Source: Bacteroidota bacterium (GTDB taxonomy: Bacteria > Bacteroidota > Bacteroidia > Bacteroidales > Bacteroidaceae). From it: a stretch of 30,616 bases of DNA. The notes beneath the pieces were generated by a model that worked only from the letters and a program-made list of their open reading frames with translations, searched no databases and was not told the DNA's origin. Numbering within the stretch: the stretch's first letter is position 1; every line of letters starts with the position of its first letter. The stretch covers positions 1 to 30,616 of the forward strand of contig JAEXAJ010000142.1 in assembly GCA_023458215.1 (NCBI GenBank). Direction: 5' to 3'. Positions 1-7,372 of this stretch are shown here, one piece after another. Made by a program: the position numbers and the translations under genes.

Positions 1-2
1 TA

Positions 3-521
3 TACAAAGGGAATAATGGTAGCGTGTTAAATGCAACGGGAGTATCGCTTGTTATGCTATCCTCCCTTTCTTATGCACTTTATATAGTTGCTGTAAATAA
101 ATCCTCTTTAAGAATGTCATCTATAAAATTAACGTTTTATGTTCTGCTATTTTGTACATTAACCATCATGGTTCAATCGTTTTTTGACAGCAACAACCAT
201 CTACAGTTACTTACAACTCCTTCTATGTGGATGTTTGCTATAATGCTTGCATTGGTTCCTACTGTTATATCCTTAGTATTTATGGTAATTGCAGTACGCC
301 AAATAGGTTCAACACCTACTGCTGTCATGGGCGCATTGGAACCACTCACTGCGGTGGTTATCGGTATTACTATATTCAATGAAATATTCACTCTACGGTT
401 GGCTGTTGGCATTATAATGATACTAATAGCTGTAATTCTAATAATAATTGGTAAATCAACTCAAATTAGAACATTAACCGTTGCTATTATTTATATAGGA
501 CAAATACTTCATAAACCTTAG
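3..521 (+). CDS. EamA/DMT-family permease, C-terminal part (5' end outside window)
   Basis: The frame is open to the left edge of the window, so the GTG at 24 is not a convincing start and the gene begins outside. About 170 residues are visible, nearly all hydrophobic, with roughly five membrane helices. The stretch VMGALEPLTAVVIGITIFNE is the usual last-but-one helix signature of EamA (drug/metabolite transporter) proteins, where a conserved Glu-Pro and a closing FNE/FGE lead into the last helix. Such proteins are inner-membrane exporters of metabolites or amino acids; the substrate cannot be told. The tail after the last helix (about 20 residues ending ILHKP) is longer and more hydrophobic than usual, and the stop is followed at once by an IS scrap, so the natural C-terminus may have been altered. 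Confidence 0.75.
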   Translation, partial: YKGNNGSVLNATGVSLVMLSSLSYALYIVAVNKSSLRMSSIKLTFYVLLFCTLTIMVQSFFDSNNHLQLLTTPSMWMFAIMLALVPTVISLVFMVIAVRQIGSTPTAVMGALEPLTAVVIGITIFNEIFTLRLAVGIIMILIAVILIIIGKSTQIRTLTVAIIYIGQILHKP

Positions 522-524
522 TAG

Positions 525-581
525 CAAGAGAGGCAGATTGAGCTTTTTTTCGAATGGCTTAAACAACATCTGAGAACAACT
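525..581 (+). pseudogene. Scrap of an IS4-type transposase
   Basis: Read in frame from 525, the DNA encodes QERQIELFFEWLKQHLRTT. The core IELFFxWLKQHLR is the hallmark motif near the C-terminal catalytic Glu of IS4-type DDE transposases (recalled form: QRWQIELFFKWLKQHLKI). The Trp before Gln has become Arg by one base (TGG to AGG), a stop precedes the piece and the homology fades after it. It is a dead fragment of about 20 codons with no visible terminal repeats. Confidence 0.6.
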
Positions 582-730
582 CCTATTTACAGGGAAATTA
601 TAAGCTGTGTTTCCATGACCGTGCACATTTAGTTATACTCACAGGCAAAAATACGAAAAGCAAAACGCAATAATACATCAAACTCATTTTTTTTACTGAT
701 ATTTGTAGTCGAACCCATTTCTAATATTAT

Positions 731-1879
731 ATGAAAAGATTATATATTCTCTTCGCTTCCTGCTTTGCACTGTTTACCCAATGCACCAGTCATGAGAACA
801 GAACAACCACCTCTGCTGAAACTTCACAGCCCATCATTGTCGGCGTATTCGAAGGACATGGCGGAGCACAAACCTGTATTTGGGAAACAATGGCAGCTCT
901 GCAACTTGATCCCGACATGAAGTCACGTATCATCACCAGTGCAGATATAGCCAATAATGTGCTCGACTCTATAGACGCTATCATTATCCCCGGAGGCAGC
1001 GGAAAAAGCCAATACCTGAATCTTGGAACCTTGAATCAACAACGAATCAAAGACTTTGTAGCCAAAGGGCATGGAGCCGTAGGTATTTGTGCGGGAGCTT
1101 ATCTCTTTTCAAATACTCCCGGATATACATGTTTGGCACTTAATGGTGAGCAAGCAATAGATATTGAACACGATAATCGCGGACACGGACTTGCCAAATT
1201 CACTTTGACTGAAGAGGGTAAAAAGGTTTTTCCTGAATTAGCGAACCGGGACACTTGCTACGTAATCTATTATGAAGGTCCCGTCTTTATGAAGAATACA
1301 GAAGACAGCATTCTAAATACAACACTTGCCCTTATGGAAAGCGATGTACACGAAGAAGGAAATGCACCTGCCAACATGACAAACGGCAAACCTTTTTTTC
1401 TAACGAACCGGTATGGTAAAGGACGAGTATTCAGTTCAATAGCACATCCTGAAGCAACTCCCGGCATGATGTGGATGATTCCACGCATGGTGCGTTCAAC
1501 ACTAAATAAACCTAGTATTTCTTACAAAGAAGTCGCCGTACAGCCGTCCTTGTTTAATCGTGAACTTTTAATGACTACAGCCGATTTGAATCAGGAATCC
1601 GCTTACTTTCAGACGTTACTAAATGGGGATGCAGCACAAAAGGTCGCCGCCATCGATTGGTTAGAAGCTCATCACTCGTGGGATGCCAAACGTTGGATAC
1701 AAGGTATGCTCTATGATGCTTCACCCGAAGTACGCATCAGAGCGGCACACTATATAACCAACACGCAGTATTTGCACTTTCTCCCCAATCTCCGCTCAGC
1801 CTATCAATCGGAAACAGACAAGAAAGTGAAGGCGCAATTAAAAGAACAATTAGAAAGATTAGAAAAATTATTGCCTTAA
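731..1879 (+). CDS. BPL_N-domain (glutamine-amidotransferase-like) lipoprotein with HEAT-like tail
   Basis: A 382-residue protein. The N-terminus MKRLYILFASCFALFTQC is a lipoprotein signal with a lipobox ending at Cys18, so it should be anchored in the periplasm or outer membrane. Residues about 34-250 match the BPL_N family, a class-I glutamine-amidotransferase-like fold: EGHGGAQTCIWET near 41-53, IIIPGGSGKS near 84-92, and a nucleophile-elbow-like GICAGAYLFS with Cys120. The last about 110 residues contain HEAT-like pieces (AAQKVAAIDWLEAH, SPEVRIRAAHYI). The role of exported BPL_N proteins is not established; hydrolysis or amide transfer is possible but not shown. It stands alone: the neighbours on both sides are gene scraps. 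Confidence 0.75.
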   Translation: MKRLYILFASCFALFTQCTSHENRTTTSAETSQPIIVGVFEGHGGAQTCIWETMAALQLDPDMKSRIITSADIANNVLDSIDAIIIPGGSGKSQYLNLGTLNQQRIKDFVAKGHGAVGICAGAYLFSNTPGYTCLALNGEQAIDIEHDNRGHGLAKFTLTEEGKKVFPELANRDTCYVIYYEGPVFMKNTEDSILNTTLALMESDVHEEGNAPANMTNGKPFFLTNRYGKGRVFSSIAHPEATPGMMWMIPRMVRSTLNKPSISYKEVAVQPSLFNRELLMTTADLNQESAYFQTLLNGDAAQKVAAIDWLEAHHSWDAKRWIQGMLYDASPEVRIRAAHYITNTQYLHFLPNLRSAYQSETDKKVKAQLKEQLERLEKLLP

Positions 1880-2007
1880 AAAGCATTACTATCAACTCCG
1901 TCACCTTCATCAGTAACAACACAAACAGCCTTTACTACGCCATCGACAAGAGTAAACATTTCGCCACGGTCTAAATAACGGTCTATCATAGATTCCTGCT
2001 CATCAGC
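1876..2007 (-). pseudogene. Scrap of a GNAT-family N-acetyltransferase
   Basis: On the minus strand one frame reads LLADEQESMIDRYLDRGEMF, continuing TLVDGVVKAVCVVTDEGDGV, then DSNAF and a stop. I recognise the first 40 or so residues as the N-terminal part of a GNAT acetyltransferase (recalled consensus: ADEQESMIDRYLxRGEMFVLxDxGVKAVCVVTDEGxGVLEIKN). The homology stops right before the EIKN/acetyl-CoA-binding core, and no start codon with a proper N-terminus is present, so it is a non-functional fragment of about 44 codons. It overlaps the stop codon of the lipoprotein gene by 4 bases. Confidence 0.6.
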
Positions 2008-2149
2008 AAGCAAAAATACAAAAAGTCGGGTTCAATAGAAGCCAACACTCTACTTTTTATTAATATTGTACTCTGAATTTAGATCATAAGGTGATAAACT
2101 TAACAACTCTTTTTCACGTTTTACTTAAAGTACTAAATACATTATCGTT

Positions 2150-2971
2150 ATGACACTGAAAACAAATAGTTACTCGAAATACAAATTGCAAAAAGCACTG
2201 AGGCATTTCAAGCTTTATCAATTTATACAGTATAGCCTGAAAAGCAAATTATTTCACTACACTGTACTATTCTTTATTATTACTTCGATTGCAGCTATTA
2301 TTTTTTCGTCTTTCCAGTCGGCGGCTTCTTATCAAGTTCCCCTCTTTGGCGTCACTTACCTAGCCGCGTTCATATTCACAATTGAATATGCATTGCGCAT
2401 CATTGCTGCCCCAGCCAACCATCCCGAACTTAGCGCTTTCAGAGCCAGGCTACGCTATATTCTATCCTTTTACGGATTCGTCGATTTCGTAGCCATATTG
2501 CCTTTCTTGCTGGTATATCTATATTGGAATACAGAAGTGGCACATCTAATCATACTACCCTACATCTTCATTATCTTCAAACTGATCCGCTACTCCAAGT
2601 CATTCCGCCTTATCGGCGATGTGCTGCACAAGGCTAAAGAAGAATTGATTACGGCATATACCGCATGTGGCATCATGGTTTGTTTCTCAGCCATATTAAT
2701 GTACTACATCGAGCGCGGCGCACAACCCGAAGCATTCTCTAATATCGGCGACGGTTTGTGGTGGTCTATTGTAGCATTCACTACTGTGGGTTATGGCGAC
2801 ATATACCCAATTACCCCGCTAGGAAAGATACTGAGCAGCGTAATCAGCCTTATCGGTATCGCTATGATAGCCTTGCCGACGGGTATCATAAGTTCAGCAT
2901 TTATGAGTATCATGCAAAAGCAAAAGAAAGAAGAGGAACAAGCCGATTCTAAGGAAGCAGAATCCAAATAG
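2150..2971 (+). CDS. Voltage-gated-type potassium channel (ion transport domain)
   Basis: 273 residues. Helices S1-S4 are visible at about 36-55 (HYTVLFFIITSIAAIIFSSF), 66-86, 107-125 and 132-150. The S4 region FKLIRYSKSFRLI carries basic residues at roughly every third position, as in a voltage sensor. The pore has GLWWSIVAFTTVGYGDIYP with the K+ selectivity filter TVGYGD at 212-217, followed by the long S6 helix ISLIGIAMIALPTGIISSAF. The tail is short, acidic and lysine-rich (QKQKKEEEQADSKEAESK), with no RCK or cyclic-nucleotide domain. It should form a tetrameric K+ channel in the inner membrane. The gene stands alone between non-coding stretches. Confidence 0.9.
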   Translation: MTLKTNSYSKYKLQKALRHFKLYQFIQYSLKSKLFHYTVLFFIITSIAAIIFSSFQSAASYQVPLFGVTYLAAFIFTIEYALRIIAAPANHPELSAFRARLRYILSFYGFVDFVAILPFLLVYLYWNTEVAHLIILPYIFIIFKLIRYSKSFRLIGDVLHKAKEELITAYTACGIMVCFSAILMYYIERGAQPEAFSNIGDGLWWSIVAFTTVGYGDIYPITPLGKILSSVISLIGIAMIALPTGIISSAFMSIMQKQKKEEEQADSKEAESK

Positions 2972-3100
2972 CTTAACAGGGCAACTAAATGAGCATAAGG
3001 TGACACGTATTGCTCGTGAAAAGCTATTATACTATCAGTCTTGAAACACAGATGAGAGACTTTTTATAGAAATACAAGGTAATTTTCGAGTAAGAATGTT

Positions 3101-3108
3101 TACTTTTG
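3101..3108 (+). promoter_or_regulatory. Bacteroides -7 promoter box (TACTTTTG)
   Basis: A perfect TAnnTTTG box lies 21 bases before the ATG at 3130. No clear TTTG is seen 19-21 bases upstream. The box overlaps the TTG at 3106 that would open a longer reading frame, which supports starting the TerB-DnaJ gene at 3130. Confidence 0.55.
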
Positions 3109-3129
3109 CATTTTAAATACAAGAAAATT

Positions 3130-3909
3130 ATGGGAGCAGCAAAATGGATTGGCGGTATCATAGGCTTCATGGCCGGAGGACCGCTGGGTGCTTTAGCAGG
3201 ATATGCACTGGGATCATTATTTGATGTAAACACAGACTCAGCGGGCGGTGGTTACGAACAAGGACAGACGGAAAGCGCAAGATATACCGGTCAACGGAAC
3301 AGTTTTCTATTCTCCATGCTGGTCATGGCTTCTTACATTATCAAAGCGGACGGACGCGTCATGCACAGCGAAATGGAGTATGTCCGCCGCTTCTTGAAAG
3401 TTAACTTCGGAGATTCCTCGGTTAGCGAAGGCGAGCAGATTTTACTTAACCTTTTCGAGCAACGTAAGCAGATGGACAGGCAAAATCCCCTGGCATTCAA
3501 GAATACCATCCGTGACTGCGGGGCACAAATAGCCGCCAACCTGCCCTACGAAGCCCGTTTACAGTTACTTGATTTCCTGATAAACATTGCCAAAAGCGAC
3601 GGTAAAGTATGCAGTGAAGAAATAGCGGCACTGAAAGAAGTAGCACTTTACATGGGACTCTCCGCACAAGAAGTAGAATCCATGCTCAACTTGGGTGGCA
3701 ACTCACTGGACGAGGCATACAAAGTGCTCGAAGTAGAACCTACCGCCACCAATGACGAAATACGTGCCGCCTATCGCCGCCTGGCTTTAAAGCATCATCC
3801 CGACAAAGTAGCCATGCTGGGCGAAGATATAAAGAAAGCCGCCGAAGAAAAATTCCAAAGCATCAACAATGCCAAAGAGTTGATCTATAAAGCCAGAGGG
3901 ATAAAATAA
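3130..3909 (+). CDS. TerB and DnaJ domain protein (DjlA-like)
   Basis: 259 residues from ATG 3130 (the frame extends to a TTG at 3106, but that lies within the -7 box). The N-terminus MGAAKWIGGIIGFMAGGPLG and the following ALAGYALGSLFD form a glycine-rich membrane hairpin as in DjlA. Residues about 55-185 are a TerB-like helical domain containing two similar acidic segments (IIKADGRVMHSEMEYV and IAKSDGKVCSEEIAAL). Residues about 193-259 are a J domain: EAYKVLEVEPTATNDEIRAAYRRLALKHHPDK, with the HPD tripeptide at 223-225 needed to stimulate DnaK. It is likely a membrane-tethered co-chaperone that recruits DnaK. The Tricorn-like protease gene follows after 41 bases and may be cotranscribed, suggesting a shared role in protein quality control (inference). 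Confidence 0.88.
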   Translation: MGAAKWIGGIIGFMAGGPLGALAGYALGSLFDVNTDSAGGGYEQGQTESARYTGQRNSFLFSMLVMASYIIKADGRVMHSEMEYVRRFLKVNFGDSSVSEGEQILLNLFEQRKQMDRQNPLAFKNTIRDCGAQIAANLPYEARLQLLDFLINIAKSDGKVCSEEIAALKEVALYMGLSAQEVESMLNLGGNSLDEAYKVLEVEPTATNDEIRAAYRRLALKHHPDKVAMLGEDIKKAAEEKFQSINNAKELIYKARGIK

Positions 3910-3950
3910 ATCTCTATATGTAACTTAAACATCTTATATATATCCTTATT

Positions 3951-6900
3951 ATGAAGAAAATACTTGCCTACATTGCCTTCGGCTTTACAGCCATTGCCAG
4001 TCAAGCCGCCACTCCTCTGTGGATGCGTGACGTGCGCATTTCACCGGACGGAACAGAAATCGTGTTTTGCTACAAAGGAGACATTTACAAAATGCCCGCA
4101 AAAGGAGGTAAAGCTACCCAGCTCACCACGCAAGACTCTTACGAATGCACCCCGGTATGGTCGCCCGACGGCAAACAAATCGCTTTTGCCAGCGACAGAT
4201 ATGGCAATTTCGACGTCTATGTGATGCCTGCCAATGGCGGAACCGCCCGAAGACTGACGACTAATTCAGCCGGCGAACTGCCTTCAGCTTTTACCCCGGA
4301 CGGCAAGTATATTCTCTTTTCCGCTTCCATTCAAGACCCTGCAAATAGTGCCCTCTTCCCTACCTCGGCCATGACCGAGCTCTATAAAGTACCCACCGCC
4401 GGAGGACGTACCGAACAAGTATTAGGTACTCCAGCCGAAGCCGTAAACTTCGATAAATCCGGTAAGCTGTTCTTTTATCAGGATCGTAAAGGTTTTGAGG
4501 ATGAATGGCGTAAACATCATACCTCCTCCATCACCCGTGATGTATGGATGTACGATACACAAACGGGAAAACATACCAACCTCACTCAGCATGCGGGTGA
4601 AGACCGTAACCCGGTATTGTCTCCCGACGGGCAAACTGTTTACTTCCTGAGCGAACGCAACGGCGGTACGTTCAACGTCTATTCTTTCCCACTCGCCCAG
4701 CCGCAATCGGTGAAAGAAGTTACTTCCTTCAAAACTCATCCCGTACGCTTCCTTTCTATGAGCGACAACGGGACGTTGTGCTATGGATATGACGGAGAAA
4801 TCTATACCCAGCAAAACGGTTCCGCTCCACAAAAGCTTAATGTAGAAATCGTGCGCGACGACCAACCACAACTCGCCAATCTGGACTTTACCAACGGAGC
4901 TACTTCGGGAACTGTTTCGCCGGATGGCAAGCAAGTAGCTTTCATCATACGTGGTGAGGTATTTGTAACTTCTACCGACTACGCCACTACCAAACAAATC
5001 ACCCATACAGCCGCCCGTGAAGCTGGTCTTACCTTTGCTCCTGATAACCGCACCCTGGCATACGCCAGCGAACGCAACGGTAACTGGCAACTCTACTTAG
5101 CGAAAATTGTCCGCAAAGAAGACCCGAACTTCCCGAATGCGACTTTGATAAACGAAGAAGTCCTGCTGCCTTCCACCACCGTAGAACGAGCCTATCCGCA
5201 ATTCTCGCCCGACGGCAAAGAACTGGCTTTTATCGAAGATCGTATCCGCCTGATGGTACTCAATCTGGAAACAAAGAAGGTACGCCAGATCACTGACGGC
5301 TCTACTTGGTACAGCACCGGCGGCGGATTTGATTACGCCTGGTCGCCGGATGGCAAATGGTTCACTCTCGAATTTACCGGGAACAAGCATGATCCTTATT
5401 CGGATATAGGCATCGTCAGCGCTCAAGGCAACAGCCCGATTGTAAACTTGACCAATAGTGGTTATACGAGCGAATCTCCTCGTTTTGTACTCGACGGCAA
5501 CGCCATACTTTTCACTACCGAACGCTACGGCATGCGCGCACATGCCTCTTGGGGTTCTCAAAACGACGCGATGCTCATATTCCTCAATCAAGATGCCTAC
5601 GACAAATATTGTCTGAGCAAAGAAGACTACGAGTTGCGCAAAGAACTGGAAGACCAGCAGAAGAAAGACAAAGAAAAAGACAGCGATAAAGATAAAGGCA
5701 AGAAGAAGGAAACCAAGAAAGAGGATACCGAAGCCGCCAAGGTGAAGGATATCGTTGTAGACTTGAAGAATATTGAAGACCGCATTGTGCGTCTGACACC
5801 CAACTCTTCGGATATGGGTAGTACAATCATTTCCAAAGACGGCGAGACTCTTTATTACTTGGCTGCCTTTGAAGGTGGTTTCGATCTGTGGAAGATGGAT
5901 CTGCGTAAGAAAGACACCAAACTTCTTCATAAACTGGATGCCGGATGGGCAAACATGGAACTGGACAAAGAGGGCAAAAACCTCTTTATCCTAAGCAGCA
6001 AAGAGATGCAGAAGATGGATATTGCTTCCAGCGAGTTAAAGCCCATCAACTTCCGCGCCTCCATGAAAATGGATCTCGCTGCCGAACGCGAATACATGTT
6101 CGACCATGTCTACAAACAGCAACAGAAACGTTTCTACAACCTCAGCATGCACGGGGTAGATTGGGATGCCATGTCTGCCGCCTACCGCAAATTCCTGCCC
6201 CACATCAGCAACAACTATGACTTTGCCGAATTGCTGAGTGAGTGGTTGGGCGAACTGAATGTGTCGCACACCGGAGGCAGATTCTACCCGAAAGGACAAA
6301 GCGAACCTACCGCAAGCCTGGGATTACTTTTCGACTGGAATTATGCAGACAAAGGTATGCTGATATCCGAGGTTATTGATAAAAGTCCTTTCGACAAGGC
6401 CGATACAAAGGTAAAAGCGGGTGTGGTCATCGAGAAGATAGATGGCGTAGAAATCACCCCCGAAATGGATTACTACACATTACTCAATAACAAAGCAAAG
6501 AAGAAAACGCTTATCTCACTATACAATCCGCAGACTAAAGAGCGTTGGGAAGAAGTGACTATCCCCATCAGCAACGGTGCCCTTAGTGATTTACTCTATA
6601 CCCGTTGGGTAAAACAGCGTGCGGCTGATGTTGATAAATGGTCTAACGGTCGCCTGGGATATGTCCATATCGAATCGATGGGGGATGATAGTTTCCGTTC
6701 CATCTATTCGGATATCCTCGGAAAATATAATAACCGTGAGGGAATTGTGATTGATACCCGCTTCAATGGTGGCGGTCGCCTGCACGAAGATGTTGAAGTA
6801 TTGTTCAGCGGAAAGAAATACTTTACACAAGTAGTACGCGGCCGTGAAGCTTGTGACATGCCCAGCCGCCGCTGGAACAAGCCTTCTATCATGTTGATGT

Positions 6901-7214
6901 GCGAAGCCAATTATTCCAATGCACACGGTACGCCGTGGGTTTACAGCCATCAGAAACTGGGCAAACTGGTAGGTATGGCTGTTCCGGGTACCATGACCAG
7001 CGTATCTTGGGAAACGTTGCAAGACCCGTCATTGGTATTCGGCATTCCTGTGATCGGTTATCGCCTGCCTGACGGCAGTTATTTGGAAAACTCGCAGTTG
7101 GAACCGGATATTAAGGTTGCCAATTCACCCGAAACAGTGGTGAAAGGTGAAGATACCCAGTTGAAAACAGCCGTAGAAGAATTATTGAAAGAGCTCGACA
7201 AACAACTAAAATAG
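3951..7214 (+). CDS. Tricorn-like protease (S41 family) with WD40-like propellers and PDZ domain
   Basis: 1,087 residues with a Sec signal peptide (MKKILAYIAFGFTAIASQAA), so periplasmic. Residues about 25-540 hold repeated PD40/WD40-like blades, marked by recurring SPDGK motifs (near 71, 224, 323, 419, 465). A highly charged Lys/Glu/Asp linker (about 560-600) follows, then more propeller, a Tricorn C1-like helical region, a PDZ domain (about 785-880) and the S41 core. Candidate catalytic residues by comparison with Tricorn (Ser745, His746, Ser965, Glu1023) are Ser772-His773 in VSHTGGR, Ser989 in ANYSNAHG and Glu1046 in SYLENSQLEPD. The Tricorn Asp after the nucleophile is Asn here. GIVIDTRFNGGG near 931-942 is the S41 strand before the active site. 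Expected role: degrading oligopeptides from damaged proteins. A strong terminator follows. Confidence 0.9.
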   Translation: MKKILAYIAFGFTAIASQAATPLWMRDVRISPDGTEIVFCYKGDIYKMPAKGGKATQLTTQDSYECTPVWSPDGKQIAFASDRYGNFDVYVMPANGGTARRLTTNSAGELPSAFTPDGKYILFSASIQDPANSALFPTSAMTELYKVPTAGGRTEQVLGTPAEAVNFDKSGKLFFYQDRKGFEDEWRKHHTSSITRDVWMYDTQTGKHTNLTQHAGEDRNPVLSPDGQTVYFLSERNGGTFNVYSFPLAQPQSVKEVTSFKTHPVRFLSMSDNGTLCYGYDGEIYTQQNGSAPQKLNVEIVRDDQPQLANLDFTNGATSGTVSPDGKQVAFIIRGEVFVTSTDYATTKQITHTAAREAGLTFAPDNRTLAYASERNGNWQLYLAKIVRKEDPNFPNATLINEEVLLPSTTVERAYPQFSPDGKELAFIEDRIRLMVLNLETKKVRQITDGSTWYSTGGGFDYAWSPDGKWFTLEFTGNKHDPYSDIGIVSAQGNSPIVNLTNSGYTSESPRFVLDGNAILFTTERYGMRAHASWGSQNDAMLIFLNQDAYDKYCLSKEDYELRKELEDQQKKDKEKDSDKDKGKKKETKKEDTEAAKVKDIVVDLKNIEDRIVRLTPNSSDMGSTIISKDGETLYYLAAFEGGFDLWKMDLRKKDTKLLHKLDAGWANMELDKEGKNLFILSSKEMQKMDIASSELKPINFRASMKMDLAAEREYMFDHVYKQQQKRFYNLSMHGVDWDAMSAAYRKFLPHISNNYDFAELLSEWLGELNVSHTGGRFYPKGQSEPTASLGLLFDWNYADKGMLISEVIDKSPFDKADTKVKAGVVIEKIDGVEITPEMDYYTLLNNKAKKKTLISLYNPQTKERWEEVTIPISNGALSDLLYTRWVKQRAADVDKWSNGRLGYVHIESMGDDSFRSIYSDILGKYNNREGIVIDTRFNGGGRLHEDVEVLFSGKKYFTQVVRGREACDMPSRRWNKPSIMLMCEANYSNAHGTPWVYSHQKLGKLVGMAVPGTMTSVSWETLQDPSLVFGIPVIGYRLPDGSYLENSQLEPDIKVANSPETVVKGEDTQLKTAVEELLKELDKQLK

Positions 7215-7256
7215 ATTTTCGTCCGGTCGAAAAACCGGCGGAACAATGGAGAGCGA

Positions 7257-7289
7257 GGAGTTAAGTTTCATGCTTAACTCCTTTTTTTT
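7257..7289 (+). terminator. Intrinsic terminator after the Tricorn-like protease
   Basis: GGAGTTAAG (7257-7265) pairs perfectly with CTTAACTCC (7273-7281) across a 7-base loop and is followed by a run of eight T. A second small hairpin CCGGT/ACCGG lies just upstream (7223-7238). Confidence 0.9.
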
Positions 7290-7335
7290 ATGTATGACTA
7301 TGAAGCAATACTTTCCCTATCTCACTTTTTTGCAT

Positions 7336-7343
7336 TACCTTTG
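7336..7343 (+). promoter_or_regulatory. Bacteroides -7 promoter box (TACCTTTG) for the antiporter-pabB-pabC operon
   Basis: A perfect TAnnTTTG box 30 bases before ATG 7373 and just after the terminator of the previous unit. No clear TTTG -33 box is seen at the proper distance. Confidence 0.6.
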
Positions 7344-7372
7344 CAGCCTGAACCTCTAACCCTTTTAAACTT

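Noticed and set aside
24..26. GTG start for the permease fragment
   Set aside because: The frame is open to the window edge and EamA proteins are about twice as long, so the true start lies outside.
646..653. Minus-strand TATTTTTG, a perfect -7 box, and a matching one at 2011-2018 in a similar 16-base context
   Set aside because: No minus-strand gene follows either box; the sites are AT-rich and the match is short, so chance or leftover promoters of lost genes are as likely.
698..705. GATATTTG as the -7 box of the BPL_N lipoprotein gene
   Set aside because: One mismatch from TAnnTTTG and no -33 partner, so it is not listed as a feature.
3040..3068. Possible terminator AGTCT...AGACT with T-run after the K+ channel gene
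   Set aside because: Only a 5-bp stem across a 15-base loop; too weak to call.
5627..5836. Leu/Ser/Phe-rich minus-strand frame resembling a membrane protein
   Set aside because: It is the reverse image of the Lys/Glu-rich linker of the Tricorn-like protein.
4422..5930. Long minus-strand frames of 222 and 277 codons opposite the Tricorn-like gene
   Set aside because: They are antisense shadows of a GC-richer coding region; they have no family features, and the plus-strand protein is clearly real.
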